From: a virus
IMG/VR virus record: IMGVR_UViG_3300048580_000710
Location: 1 to 32,261 of that record
Direction: 5' to 3' (one strand)
Length of the DNA stretch: 32,261 bases
In this document: in pieces, positions 16,685-24,405 of the stretch
How positions within the stretch are numbered: the stretch's first letter is position 1
How the letters are laid out: every line of letters starts with the position of its first letter
The notes under the pieces: model-generated
The model's database searches: none
Told to the model about the DNA's origin: nothing
What the model saw: only the letters and a program-made list of their open reading frames with translations
Position numbers and translations under genes: made by a program

Positions 16685-17386
16685 ATGACAAAATACATTG
16701 ATTACTCTAAATTAAGAGTTCTTAAAGAGAATGAAGAAGGTTTTGGTATTATTATCGACAATACTGGTTATATTGACCCTAAGATTGAACGTAATTCTAG
16801 GTTAGTAGAATCTTACTCAATCGAACAAGATAAAGATATTATATTATACGCAATTCTTCAAAAATACGATACGGAAAATAAAAATGGTAGAATATACCCT
16901 GAGAAGGTATTAAAGGCTAACGTAGAGAAGTATCAAAAGGTTATTGATCAACATAGAGCCATATCGGAATTAAATCACCCTGAAACATCAATTATTGACT
17001 TAGAAAGAGTTTCACATGAGATTATTGAAACTTGGTGGGAAGGAAAAGAATTGTGGGGTAAATTAAAGATTTTAACTTCACCAGGGTTTAAGAAATATGG
17101 TTATGTAGGTAATTACGCACCTGATATAGCGGCAAATCTTTTATTACATGGAATTACAATCGGTATTTCATCAAGAGGTATTGGTTCATTAAAAAAAGAA
17201 GGTAATAAAAATATCGTTCAATCGGATTTTGAGTTAATTTGTTTTGACTTGGTTTCACAACCATCAACACCCGGAGCGTATTTATTTGCCGATCAATCTC
17301 TGAGTAAAGTTTATACTGAAAACATCAATAAGAATACAATAATTTCTGAAGATATAATAAAATCAATCGATAATTTCTTAATCTAA
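16685..17386 (+). CDS. 21: Prohead core protease, T4 gp21-like
   Basis: A 233-aa serine protease of the herpesvirus-assemblin/T4 gp21 type. The catalytic histidine is visible in SELNHPE (H98) and the nucleophile region in GISSRG (S162/S163), with DFELICFDLVSQPS downstream. It cleaves scaffold and capsid precursors after Glu in (L/I)-x-E sites during head maturation. I start it at the ATG at 16685; the frame can be extended upstream to a TTG at 16661, but that reads through the promoter motif. It is followed by a one-base overlap (TAATG) with a small basic protein and then by other head genes. Length is close to T4 gp21 (212 aa). Confidence 0.93.
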   Translation: MTKYIDYSKLRVLKENEEGFGIIIDNTGYIDPKIERNSRLVESYSIEQDKDIILYAILQKYDTENKNGRIYPEKVLKANVEKYQKVIDQHRAISELNHPETSIIDLERVSHEIIETWWEGKELWGKLKILTSPGFKKYGYVGNYAPDIAANLLLHGITIGISSRGIGSLKKEGNKNIVQSDFELICFDLVSQPSTPGAYLFADQSLSKVYTENINKNTIISEDIIKSIDNFLI

Positions 17387-17541
17387 TGGCAAAAGCAGGG
17401 AAAGGTGGTTCTAAATCATCATCAAGTGTGAAGATTAAATTAAACTCTAAAAAAAGTGGTAATGGTATTCACGCAAAATCAAAAACTTCAAGGAATAAAA
17501 ACTCAAAAAACTATAAAAAACCAAATATTGGTCAAGGGTAA
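17386..17541 (+). CDS. Small basic protein, possible prohead core component
   Basis: A 51-aa protein made mostly of Lys, Ser, Gly and Asn, with no hydrophobic core. It starts ATG inside the protease stop (TAATG) and ends 3 nt before the next gene, so translational coupling is very likely. The T4 head cluster also carries tiny core proteins near gene 21 (gp67 acidic, gp68 basic). This one may play the gp68-like role or bind DNA, but no sequence similarity is claimed. The tight operon spacing is the main evidence that it is real. Confidence 0.7.
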   Translation: MAKAGKGGSKSSSSVKIKLNSKKSGNGIHAKSKTSRNKNSKNYKKPNIGQG

Positions 17542-17544
17542 AAT

Positions 17545-17826
17545 ATGAAAAAAATTAAATTAACAGAAGCTGATTTAGCGAAAATAATCCAAAGAATCGT
17601 TAATGAAGGTGATTCTGAAGAACAAACAAATTATATGTTCTTCTCTAACTTGGAACAAATCAAACGTCAGTGCGAAATGTTGTTAGAGTTAGATAAAAAT
17701 ATGGTTGATAATATTATTCAAGATGGTCACGATTGGGCTGATGATCACATATCAGAAGCTAAAAACAATATGGATCAAGTATTTGATTTCTTTATGGGTA
17801 AAGTAAATAAGACTAAAAAAAGATAA
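17545..17826 (+). CDS. Small head-cluster protein with KLTEADLAKIIQRIVNE N-terminus
   Basis: A 93-aa helical protein. The N-terminal KLTEADLAKIIQRIVNEG (residues 4-21) is an amphipathic helix of a kind I recall at the N-termini of proteins in related phages. It contains LTE and VNE triplets that resemble gp21-type cleavage sites, so it may be a removable prohead-targeting peptide. The rest (about 25-93) is acidic and helical, with a basic tail (KVNKTKKR). It sits 3 nt after the small basic protein and 7 nt before the next gene. The packaging idea is inference. Confidence 0.72.
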   Translation: MKKIKLTEADLAKIIQRIVNEGDSEEQTNYMFFSNLEQIKRQCEMLLELDKNMVDNIIQDGHDWADDHISEAKNNMDQVFDFFMGKVNKTKKR

Positions 17827-17833
17827 ATGTAAT

Positions 17834-18178
17834 ATGAAAATTATTATAACGGAAGAACAACTTAAAAAAATAAAAAAGAGTGACTTTGAAGAGTTTGCAA
17901 CTAAAAGGTTTGGTGGGGCTGAAAAGATAGCCAATAACGCAAAAGAAAAGGGTGGTAATTCAATGTTAACATATCACCATTTTATAGTTAAATTACCATA
18001 TTATAAAAAAGCCTCTGAAGGTAAATTTAATTTGGATGAATCTAAAACAGAATTAAAAGAACTTTTAAATAGATTATGTGGTTTAAGTGATGACGTAAAT
18101 ATTGGTCAAGTGGATTTTCAAAAACTTGTGGGTAAGATTGAGGTTATCGGCGAATTAATTATTAAGCATAAACAATAA
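17834..18178 (+). CDS. Hypothetical head-cluster protein with ITEEQL N-terminus
   Basis: A 114-aa protein beginning MKIIITEEQLKKIKKSDFEE, a shorter relative of the LTE/ITE N-terminal signature of the previous gene. A conserved-looking middle follows (FGGAEKIANNAKEKGG, then YHHFIVKLPYYKKA), then a helical C-terminus. No membrane segment or catalytic motif known to me. It is 7 nt after 17545-17826 and followed by a terminator, closing the protease operon. Function unknown. Confidence 0.7.
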   Translation: MKIIITEEQLKKIKKSDFEEFATKRFGGAEKIANNAKEKGGNSMLTYHHFIVKLPYYKKASEGKFNLDESKTELKELLNRLCGLSDDVNIGQVDFQKLVGKIEVIGELIIKHKQ

Positions 18179-18211
18179 TAATTACAACAATATTTCCTTT
18201 TAAATAAATTA

Positions 18212-18243
18212 AAATCCAGATATTTCCAATCTGGGTTTTTTTA
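18212..18243 (+). terminator. Rho-independent terminator
   Basis: Ten-bp stem AAATCCAGAT/ATCTGGGTTT (one G-T pair), short loop, T7 tail; after the 17834 gene. Confidence 0.82.
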
Positions 18244-18249
18244 TTTATA
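18242..18249 (+). promoter_or_regulatory. TATTTATA phage-type promoter motif
   Basis: TATTTATA follows directly on the T-tail of the terminator and lies 12 nt before ATG at 18262, so a transcription stop and restart are packed into about 50 bp. Confidence 0.45.
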
Positions 18250-18261
18250 GTTAAACTACAA

Positions 18262-18507
18262 ATGTTAAATATTATGGAAGAAAAAGATTTTTATTACTTT
18301 AAGTGTGTTACAACGATGTTAATACCTGACGAAAACTCAGGTAAGGTTAAGAAAAAAAATGAGGAATTTATTGTAAAAGCAGTAAGTCCAACTGATGTAG
18401 AAACCCAAATGGTTCAATTTATGGACGGAACAGTTTATGATTGGAGTATAACAAGTGTAACAAAAACTAAGATTGAATCCCTTATACAAGACGGAAAAGC
18501 AATCTAA
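18262..18507 (+). CDS. DUF4494-like small protein
   Basis: An 81-aa protein (77 aa if it starts at the second ATG, 18274). The pattern YYFKCVTTMLIPDENSGK, then EEFIVKAVSPTDVETQMVQF, then W-S-I-T-S-V-T-K-T-K-I fits the small beta-alpha DUF4494 family of Bacteroidota and their phages. Its function is not known. It is a single-gene unit: TATTTATA motif before it and two terminators after it. Family assignment is from memory of the pattern and moderately sure. Confidence 0.75.
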   Translation: MLNIMEEKDFYYFKCVTTMLIPDENSGKVKKKNEEFIVKAVSPTDVETQMVQFMDGTVYDWSITSVTKTKIESLIQDGKAI

Positions 18508-18514
18508 AAAATAA

Positions 18515-18539
18515 AAACCCTGTAAATCAGGGTTTTTTT
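18515..18539 (+). terminator. Rho-independent terminator (first of tandem pair)
   Basis: Stem AAACCCTG/CAGGGTTT with loop TAAAT and T-tail. Confidence 0.85.
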
Positions 18540-18560
18540 ATGTCCTTTTATTTTTACAAC

Positions 18561-18587
18561 AACCCTTGTCAATCAAGGGTTTTTTTA
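18561..18587 (+). terminator. Rho-independent terminator (second of tandem pair)
   Basis: Stem AACCCTTG/CAAGGGTT with loop TCAAT and T7 tail, about 22 nt after the first. It insulates the scaffold-capsid transcription unit. Confidence 0.85.
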
Positions 18588-18637
18588 TGCTCTTTTATTT
18601 TTTTTCATTGAAAATGATGATTTATGTGAAAACCCCC

Positions 18638-18645
18638 TATTTATA
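18638..18645 (+). promoter_or_regulatory. TATTTATA phage-type promoter motif of scaffold-capsid unit
   Basis: TATTTATA follows the tandem terminators and lies 30 nt before ATG at 18676. It is the only visible promoter candidate for the scaffold and major capsid genes. The longer leader contrasts with the 3-6 nt ones elsewhere. Confidence 0.5.
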
Positions 18646-18675
18646 ATGTAACGAATAAAATCATTTTATAAAAAC

Positions 18676-19989
18676 ATGAAAAAAACAAATTCAATTATTG
18701 AAGAAGCTCTAATAGAGGCAAGTCAATTAGAGGAAGCAGTGAAAGAAGTAGGGAAGGAAGTTCTAGCGTCAGCTATGAAGCGAGAGATCGATGAGATCAT
18801 TAAAAGTTCTTTAACTGAAGAAGAAGAGGTTGAATCACCTGAAATGGATTCTATGGGTATGGAAACACCTGAAATACCAGAAACACCTGAAATGGATGAT
18901 GAAATGGATATGGAAACACCTGAAATGGATGATGAAATGGATATGGAAACACCAGAAATGGATGATGAAATGGATATGGAAACACCAGAAATGGATGATG
19001 AGGTTATGGATATGACAAACGCATCAGATTCCGATGTAATCAAAGTATTTAAAGCTATGGGTCCTGAGGATTCTATTGAAGTTACTAAAACAGAAAATGG
19101 GGTTCGCTTTAAAGATGGGGATAAAGAATATATCCTACAAATGGAAGGCGTTGAAGAAATGACTGATGAAGAACTTGACGAATATTTAGATGAGGCGACA
19201 TTAGAAAATTTCGATGATTTAGACATTGAATATGGCGATGAAGAAGATATTGATCCATCTGACAACTATGAATTTGATATGGATGAAGATTCACATGGTA
19301 TGGATGAAGATGAAGAATTCGAAGGTTGGATGAGAGAAATAATGGACGATGAAGATTCTGATGAAGTTATGTATGAAATCGAAACCAATGAAGATTCTGA
19401 TGAAGATATGATTGATGAGGATTTAGAAGATGATGAGGATGATGAGGATTTAGAAGAAGCTGCTAGAACATATGGTTTTGGTTCAAAAGACGGTTCTAGG
19501 GGTTTGAGAAAAGCAATCACACCTAACAGAAACTATTCATATAAGAATGGCGTAAAGGTTGAATCTTTAAATAGAAAACTTTCATTAGTTGAGTCAGAAT
19601 TAAAAGGTTATAAAGCTAAAAATGAAGAATACAAAAAAGCATTATCGACATTAAAAGAAAAGATGAATGAAATGGCAGTTTACTATACAAATCTTTCATA
19701 CACCAACAAATTATTTACAGAACATACAACAACCAAAAAAGAAAAATTGAATATCCTAAATAGATTTGATAGAGTAAAAAATATCAATGAATCTAAAAGT
19801 TTATTCGGAACTATTTCTAATGAATTATCAAATAAGAAATATATTTCTAACTTAGGTGATTTATCGGAAAGCGTAGATAAAAGTTTAAATTCAAGTTCAT
19901 CTAAATTAACTGAATCAGTTGTTTATGAAGATCCTAAAATTAAACAAATAAAAGAATTGATGGCTAAATTAAGTCCATCTAAAAAATAA
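18676..19989 (+). CDS. 22: Prohead core scaffold, T4 gp22-like
   Basis: A 437-aa, extremely acidic protein, longer than T4 gp22 (269 aa). An N-terminal helix (EEALIEASQLEEAVKEV) precedes four 11-residue acidic repeats ETPEMDDEMDM (69-111). A small domain (about 120-165) and a second acidic stretch follow, then a basic switch region (TYGFGSKDGSRGLRKA, near 275-290) and a C-terminal coiled coil (about 300-437). Several (L/I)-x-E triplets (IIE, LIE, LTE) could be cut by the protease. It should form the inner core around which capsid protein assembles. Position directly before gp23-like capsid, as in T4, supports this. Homology to T4 gp22 is by position and type more than by residue identity. Confidence 0.85.
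   Translation: MKKTNSIIEEALIEASQLEEAVKEVGKEVLASAMKREIDEIIKSSLTEEEEVESPEMDSMGMETPEIPETPEMDDEMDMETPEMDDEMDMETPEMDDEMDMETPEMDDEVMDMTNASDSDVIKVFKAMGPEDSIEVTKTENGVRFKDGDKEYILQMEGVEEMTDEELDEYLDEATLENFDDLDIEYGDEEDIDPSDNYEFDMDEDSHGMDEDEEFEGWMREIMDDEDSDEVMYEIETNEDSDEDMIDEDLEDDEDDEDLEEAARTYGFGSKDGSRGLRKAITPNRNYSYKNGVKVESLNRKLSLVESELKGYKAKNEEYKKALSTLKEKMNEMAVYYTNLSYTNKLFTEHTTTKKEKLNILNRFDRVKNINESKSLFGTISNELSNKKYISNLGDLSESVDKSLNSSSSKLTESVVYEDPKIKQIKELMAKLSPSKK
18880..19008 (+). repeat. 33-bp tandem repeat, four copies
   Basis: Three near-perfect units and a fourth that diverges at its end encode the 11-residue acidic repeat in the scaffold. A slippage-prone array within a structural gene. Confidence 0.9.
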
Positions 19990-20023
19990 TAAATAAAATA
20001 AAACAAATAAACAAATAACAACT

Positions 20024-21886
20024 ATGAGTAGTTTTTTATTAAAATCTGGTGAAGTAGGAAACATCGGATTAAAACAAATGAAACTTGTAAGAGAGCAAAC
20101 TATCCAAAAATGGGATAGAATGGGTTTTCTTGAAGGTTTAGATGGTCACACTAAAGATAATGTGGCTCAATTATTCGAAAATCAAGCATCGTTTTTAATT
20201 AACGAAGCAACTGCAACAGATTCGGCAGGTTCTTTCGAAACAGTGGTATTCCCTATCATTAGAAGGGTATTCTCAAAATTATTAGCTAACGAAATCGTTT
20301 CAGTTCAAGCGTTGAACATGCCGATTGGTAGAATTTTCTACTTCGTTCCTAAAATTTCTGAAAGAGTAAATCTTGGTGGTGGTGTGTTTGGTCATTCAAA
20401 TCCTTTTGGTTATCCAAATCCAGGAACAGGTGCTCAAGATACAACAACTTTCCAAACAACAAACTTGTATGATTCTTACTATGATTCAACATCTGGTTTA
20501 GATAACAACCAATTATTTGATAGATCTAAAGGTGCTTACCAAGAATTTACTTCTAACACAAATTCAGGTTTGAGACAAGTTACATTAACTACATTGTCAG
20601 CTGGTACTTCGGTATTCACTACGGTAGCTTCTAACTTAGCAACAGGTTGTACTAGATACGTAACTTTAGAAGTAACAGGTTTTACTTCAGGCGGTGCCGG
20701 TAAAATTATCGGACCAAATGGTAATGAAATGGATTCAGAAGAATTCTTAGCTTCTTTCCAAATCTTAAATAACACTAACTTATTCTGTTGTTCAGGTTCT
20801 ACAGGTGGTGTAGGTTCAGGTGCTGGACCAACTTTATCATATGCAGCTAACAACCCAATTGAATTTAGAGTTGTAACTCAAAAATATTCAAGACAAATCG
20901 TTGATTACTGGAAACAAGTACAAGGTACTTTAGGTGGACAAACAGTTCAATCATCAGCTCAAGACCTTTGTTCAGCAAACGGTTTAATGTATGTTGAAGT
21001 AGATTTAAGTTGCCCAGCAGCTATTAATTCTGATTCAGTAGATGGTTATGTTGGTACATATTTACCAGGTAATGCAGGTGAAACTATTTCTAAGTTTTAT
21101 GCTAAATGGAGACAATATAGAGAATTAGAATTTGAAGCAGCTTTAGGTGAAGTTTCTTTCGAATTAGATTCAGTAACAATCTCTGTAACAGAAAGAAAAT
21201 TAAGAGCACAATGGTCTCCTGAAATGGCTCAAGACGTAAGTGCATTCCATAACATTGACGCAGAAGCTGAATTAACAGCTATTTTATCTGAAGAAATCGC
21301 AGCAGAAATCGATAGAGAAATCTTGAGAGATTTAAGAAAAGCAGCAGCTTGGAGATTAAGATGGGATTGGAACGGTTGGAAGAGATTCGCAGCAGGTCAA
21401 GCACCATACACTCAAAAAGACTGGAACCAAACATTGATTACAGCAATCAATCAAATTTCAGCTCAAATCTTCAAATCAACTTTAAGAGGTGGTGCTAATT
21501 GGATAGTTTGTTCAGCTGAAGTTTCAGCAATCTTTGATGATTTACAATACTTCCACGTTTCAAACGCTAACCCTGAAGAAGATCAATACAATATGGGTAT
21601 TGAAAAGATTGGAACTCTTCAAGGAAGATACAAAGTGTATAGAGATCCATACTTCCCAGCTAACAAAATTTTGATTGGACACAAAGGTTCATCAATGTTA
21701 GATACTGGTTATGTATACGCTCCATACGTTCCATTACAATTAACTCCAACTATGTATAATCCGTTTACATTCGCTCCGATTAAGGGGATAATGACGAGAT
21801 ACGCGACTAAGGTGTTGAATAACAGGTTCTACGGTGTAATTACTGTTGACGGTGTAAGAACATTTAACATTGCTGAATTAAGATAA
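20024..21886 (+). CDS. 23: Major capsid protein, T4 gp23-like
   Basis: A 620-aa HK97-fold capsid precursor, longer than T4 gp23 (521 aa). Family segments are visible: FPIIRRVFSKLLANEIVSVQ near 73-92, an LDSVTISVTERKLRAQWSPE-type region with AQDVSAFHNIDAEAELTAIL near 385-425, and a C-terminal YKVYRDPYFPANKILIGHKG. A gp21-type cleavage site LINE|A lies at E61, close to the T4 site at E65, so the first 61 residues are probably removed. A Gly/Thr/Ser-rich insertion (about 155-310) accounts for the extra length. Codons are less AT-biased (many TTC, AAC, GCT) than in neighbours, fitting high expression. It is 34 nt after the scaffold gene without terminator between, and a strong terminator follows. 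Confidence 0.96.
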   Translation: MSSFLLKSGEVGNIGLKQMKLVREQTIQKWDRMGFLEGLDGHTKDNVAQLFENQASFLINEATATDSAGSFETVVFPIIRRVFSKLLANEIVSVQALNMPIGRIFYFVPKISERVNLGGGVFGHSNPFGYPNPGTGAQDTTTFQTTNLYDSYYDSTSGLDNNQLFDRSKGAYQEFTSNTNSGLRQVTLTTLSAGTSVFTTVASNLATGCTRYVTLEVTGFTSGGAGKIIGPNGNEMDSEEFLASFQILNNTNLFCCSGSTGGVGSGAGPTLSYAANNPIEFRVVTQKYSRQIVDYWKQVQGTLGGQTVQSSAQDLCSANGLMYVEVDLSCPAAINSDSVDGYVGTYLPGNAGETISKFYAKWRQYRELEFEAALGEVSFELDSVTISVTERKLRAQWSPEMAQDVSAFHNIDAEAELTAILSEEIAAEIDREILRDLRKAAAWRLRWDWNGWKRFAAGQAPYTQKDWNQTLITAINQISAQIFKSTLRGGANWIVCSAEVSAIFDDLQYFHVSNANPEEDQYNMGIEKIGTLQGRYKVYRDPYFPANKILIGHKGSSMLDTGYVYAPYVPLQLTPTMYNPFTFAPIKGIMTRYATKVLNNRFYGVITVDGVRTFNIAELR

Positions 21887-21910
21887 TCTATAAGGTTTAA
21901 CTAAAAGAAT

Positions 21911-21946
21911 AATGGGTTAGAATTAAGTTTCTAACCCATTTTTTTT
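21911..21946 (+). terminator. Rho-independent terminator after capsid gene
   Basis: Ten-bp stem AATGGGTTAG/CTAACCCATT with a T8 tail. Confidence 0.88.
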
Positions 21947-22000
21947 GTCCATCATAGAACCTATCGTCAGTATTAAAATAAATGGGTTGAATATAAAAGG

Positions 22001-22031
22001 TTTGACTTTCTTATATTTTTAACTATCTTTG
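22001..22031 (+). promoter_or_regulatory. Bacteroidota-type promoter (TTTG-N19-TATCTTTG)
   Basis: TTTG at 22001-22004 and TATCTTTG at 22024-22031 with exactly 19 nt between: a full match to the Bacteroidota housekeeping consensus. It ends 4 nt before the ATG of the endonuclease gene, so the leader would be very short. It suggests expression by unmodified host RNA polymerase. Confidence 0.7.
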
Positions 22032-22035
22032 TAAT

Positions 22036-23676
22036 ATGGAAAAGATTGATATTGAAAACTATTATAAGGAACATTCTTTCGAAGAAACTGCACTATATTT
22101 TAAAATAGGTAAGAAGAAATTAACTAACTACTTCGAACTTTTTAATATACCTAAAAAAACAAAAGGTGGTCAAAATAGATTGATTAAAAAGTATGATTTA
22201 AACGATAGATGGGATTATTATAATAATCAAATAACAGAAACTACTAAAATAAATAATGTTTGTAAAAAAACAGGTAAAGTATTAAATGATTGGTATAATG
22301 AAGGTGGTTATTTAAGTAGACATTTAAAAACTTTAAATATTGAAGTTCCTAATTTAAACGAAAGAAGAAAGTTTCAAATGGAAACTGGGTTATTATGGTG
22401 GGAACAACATTTTGATTATATTATAGAAAATTTTGAGGTGACTAAGTGTAGGTTATGTGATTTTACAAGTATGGGTACGAATAATTCTAGTGGTATTATG
22501 ACTAAACATATATCAGAATACCATAATAAATCCATATCTGATTATATAACACAATTCCCTAGTGAAGAAAAATTATGGTATAATAAGATAAAAAGAAGTG
22601 AAAAATTATCTAACGATAATTCACGTATATTATGTTTTGAGTGTAATGAATATTTTTACGGATTAACGGAAACTCATTTAAAGAGTGAACATGGAATGTC
22701 AATTAATAGTTATAAGAAAAAATGGGATACCAATATAATCTTTTCAAATGATACTGTGGGAAAATTATCCCAACAAGCCATAGAAATAAATAAAACTTCA
22801 CCAAATCATTTTACTTCCAAACCACAAATAGAATTGGGTGATTTTATTCAAAATGAACTTAAATTATCAATCATTTATAATGATAAGAAAAGTCTAAACG
22901 GTGTTGAGATAGACATACTTATACCTTCTAAAAATATCGGTATAGAGTATAATGGATTATTTTGGCATTCAGAAAAAATGGGTAAACATAAAACATATCA
23001 TCTAAATAAAACAGAGTTGTGTGAAAAAAATAATATTAAACTAATACATATTTTTGAAGATGAGTGGATGGATAAATCCGAAATCGTTAAAAACAGGATG
23101 AGACATATTTTAGGTTGTAATAAAAATAAACTATACGCTAGGAATTGTATTATAAAACAGATTGACAATAAATCTAAGAATATTTATTTAAATAAAAATC
23201 ACTTACAAGGTTCGGATAAATCAAGTATTTTATTGGGTGCGTTCCATGATGATAATTTAGTATCTGTCATGACATTTTCAAAACCTAGAAAATCTTTAGG
23301 TTATACCAATAAAAATGATGAAACCTATGAAATGGTTAGATTCGCTACTGATGGTGTAACCGGAATATCTAGTAAATTATTAAGTCATTTCATTAAAACT
23401 TATAAACCTAAAAAAATAATAACATATGCAGATAGGAGATGGAGTCAAGGTAATCTATATTTAAAAATGGGGTTTAAATTTATTGATTACACTAAACCAA
23501 ATTATTTTTATACTTTAAAATATAAAAATAGGGAGAATAGATTTAACTATCGTAAGGATATATTAGTTAATGAAGGATTTGATCCATCATTAACTGAAAC
23601 TGAAATTATGTATAATCGAGGATATGACAAAATATGGGATTGTGGTTCTTTAAAATTCGAATTAATTATTAACTAA
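22036..23676 (+). CDS. Vsr-like (EDxHD-type) homing endonuclease with zinc fingers and GNAT-like domain
   Basis: A 546-aa composite protein. Residues 1-45 look like a helix-turn-helix. Zinc finger 1 uses C138, C141, H158, H163. Finger 2 uses C200, C203, H214, H219 and resembles MucR/Ros fingers (CFECNEYF, then SEHGMSINSYKKKW). The nuclease core covers about 264-345: V-E291-I-D293-I-L-I-P, IGIE304-YNGLFWHSE, Y-H322-L, HIFEDEW, as in Vsr/EDxHD homing enzymes. Residues about 385-510 form a GNAT-like domain (VSVMTFSKPR, YEMVRFATD, ITYADRRWSQGNLYLKMGF), similar to the Mom-type domain found in some phage proteins. It is a free-standing gene with its own host-type promoter and terminator, inserted after the capsid gene. 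Its target is probably a related phage genome. Confidence 0.85.
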   Translation: MEKIDIENYYKEHSFEETALYFKIGKKKLTNYFELFNIPKKTKGGQNRLIKKYDLNDRWDYYNNQITETTKINNVCKKTGKVLNDWYNEGGYLSRHLKTLNIEVPNLNERRKFQMETGLLWWEQHFDYIIENFEVTKCRLCDFTSMGTNNSSGIMTKHISEYHNKSISDYITQFPSEEKLWYNKIKRSEKLSNDNSRILCFECNEYFYGLTETHLKSEHGMSINSYKKKWDTNIIFSNDTVGKLSQQAIEINKTSPNHFTSKPQIELGDFIQNELKLSIIYNDKKSLNGVEIDILIPSKNIGIEYNGLFWHSEKMGKHKTYHLNKTELCEKNNIKLIHIFEDEWMDKSEIVKNRMRHILGCNKNKLYARNCIIKQIDNKSKNIYLNKNHLQGSDKSSILLGAFHDDNLVSVMTFSKPRKSLGYTNKNDETYEMVRFATDGVTGISSKLLSHFIKTYKPKKIITYADRRWSQGNLYLKMGFKFIDYTKPNYFYTLKYKNRENRFNYRKDILVNEGFDPSLTETEIMYNRGYDKIWDCGSLKFELIIN

Positions 23677-23679
23677 TAA

Positions 23680-23705
23680 GGTGGGATAAACCCACCTTTT
23701 TTTTT
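23680..23705. terminator. Rho-independent terminator
   Basis: Stem GGTGGG/CCCACC with loop ATAAA and T9 tail, between the convergent endonuclease gene and the leftward 23724 gene. Confidence 0.85.
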
Positions 23706-23723
23706 GCTATTTTTTATTTTAAA

Positions 23724-24245
23724 TTAAACCTTTTCATCAAAAAAAACCTCACAATGGTCTTTTGAATACCAACCCATAATACCTTTAGCGCTATTAATTG
23801 ATTTTTCACCAAAAGCATCATTTTCCCCATATCTTAAATTAATCGACATTCTTTTAAACGCAATCTCCCAATGATAAATTGTTGTTTTCACCCAAGAACC
23901 GTGAATTTGAATAATTTCATTTCTATCACAATAACTTTCAAGATGATGCCATATATATCCTTTATCTTTTTTAAATTCTTTTCTTCTTAAAGATATAGAT
24001 TTCTTACGTTTTTTATCCCAATCAAAATAATCCTCATTATCTTTAATTTTAGCAACAGTTCCAGGTTGGAACTCGTTTATTGAACCTATAAGAAAATATT
24101 CTTGAACAATTTTAGGCATAGCATAAAATCCACGTCTAGTTGGTGGTTTATGGAAAGTAGTAGGATTAAACTCATAACCTTTTTGGGTTTTAAGATTAAC
24201 ACCACCAAATCTTACAAATACTTTTAAGTCTTTATTTTTATACAT
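23724..24245 (-). CDS. Conserved hypothetical phage protein
   Basis: A 173-aa basic protein with distinctive segments LKVFVRFGGVNL, TTFHKPPTRRGFYAMP, SLRRKEFKKDKGYIWHHL and HGSWVKTTIYHW. These aromatic and basic motifs look conserved and could bind nucleic acid or a nucleotide, but I cannot name a family. No membrane segment. It is leftward, between the endonuclease and tail-tube regions. TATATTTG (leftward strand, 24273-24280) lies 27 nt upstream of its ATG, a possible host-type -7 box without a clear -33 element. Confidence 0.7.
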   Translation of the reverse strand: MYKNKDLKVFVRFGGVNLKTQKGYEFNPTTFHKPPTRRGFYAMPKIVQEYFLIGSINEFQPGTVAKIKDNEDYFDWDKKRKKSISLRRKEFKKDKGYIWHHLESYCDRNEIIQIHGSWVKTTIYHWEIAFKRMSINLRYGENDAFGEKSINSAKGIMGWYSKDHCEVFFDEKV

Positions 24246-24272
24246 ATAGATTTAAATAAACATTATTTCATA

Positions 24273-24280
24273 CAAATATA
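24273..24280 (-). promoter_or_regulatory. Possible Bacteroidota-type -7 box (TATATTTG)
   Basis: On the leftward strand TATATTTG stands 27 nt before the ATG at 24245. The expected TTTG about 19 nt further upstream is not clear, so support is partial. Confidence 0.35.
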
Positions 24281-24405
24281 GATAAAAATAATCGTATGTA
24301 AAAAAAAATATTCATTTTTTTATTTATCGCGTATTTATTGACTATCAATGAATAAGTAGTTGTTTTTAACGAATAAACCCTTTTAAGATATGGACACGAA
24401 ACGTA

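Noticed and set aside
18723-19265. Leftward Ser/Ile-rich frame opposite the scaffold gene
   Set aside because: Its composition is the antisense shadow of the acidic GAA/GAT repeats; no start region or neighbours support it.
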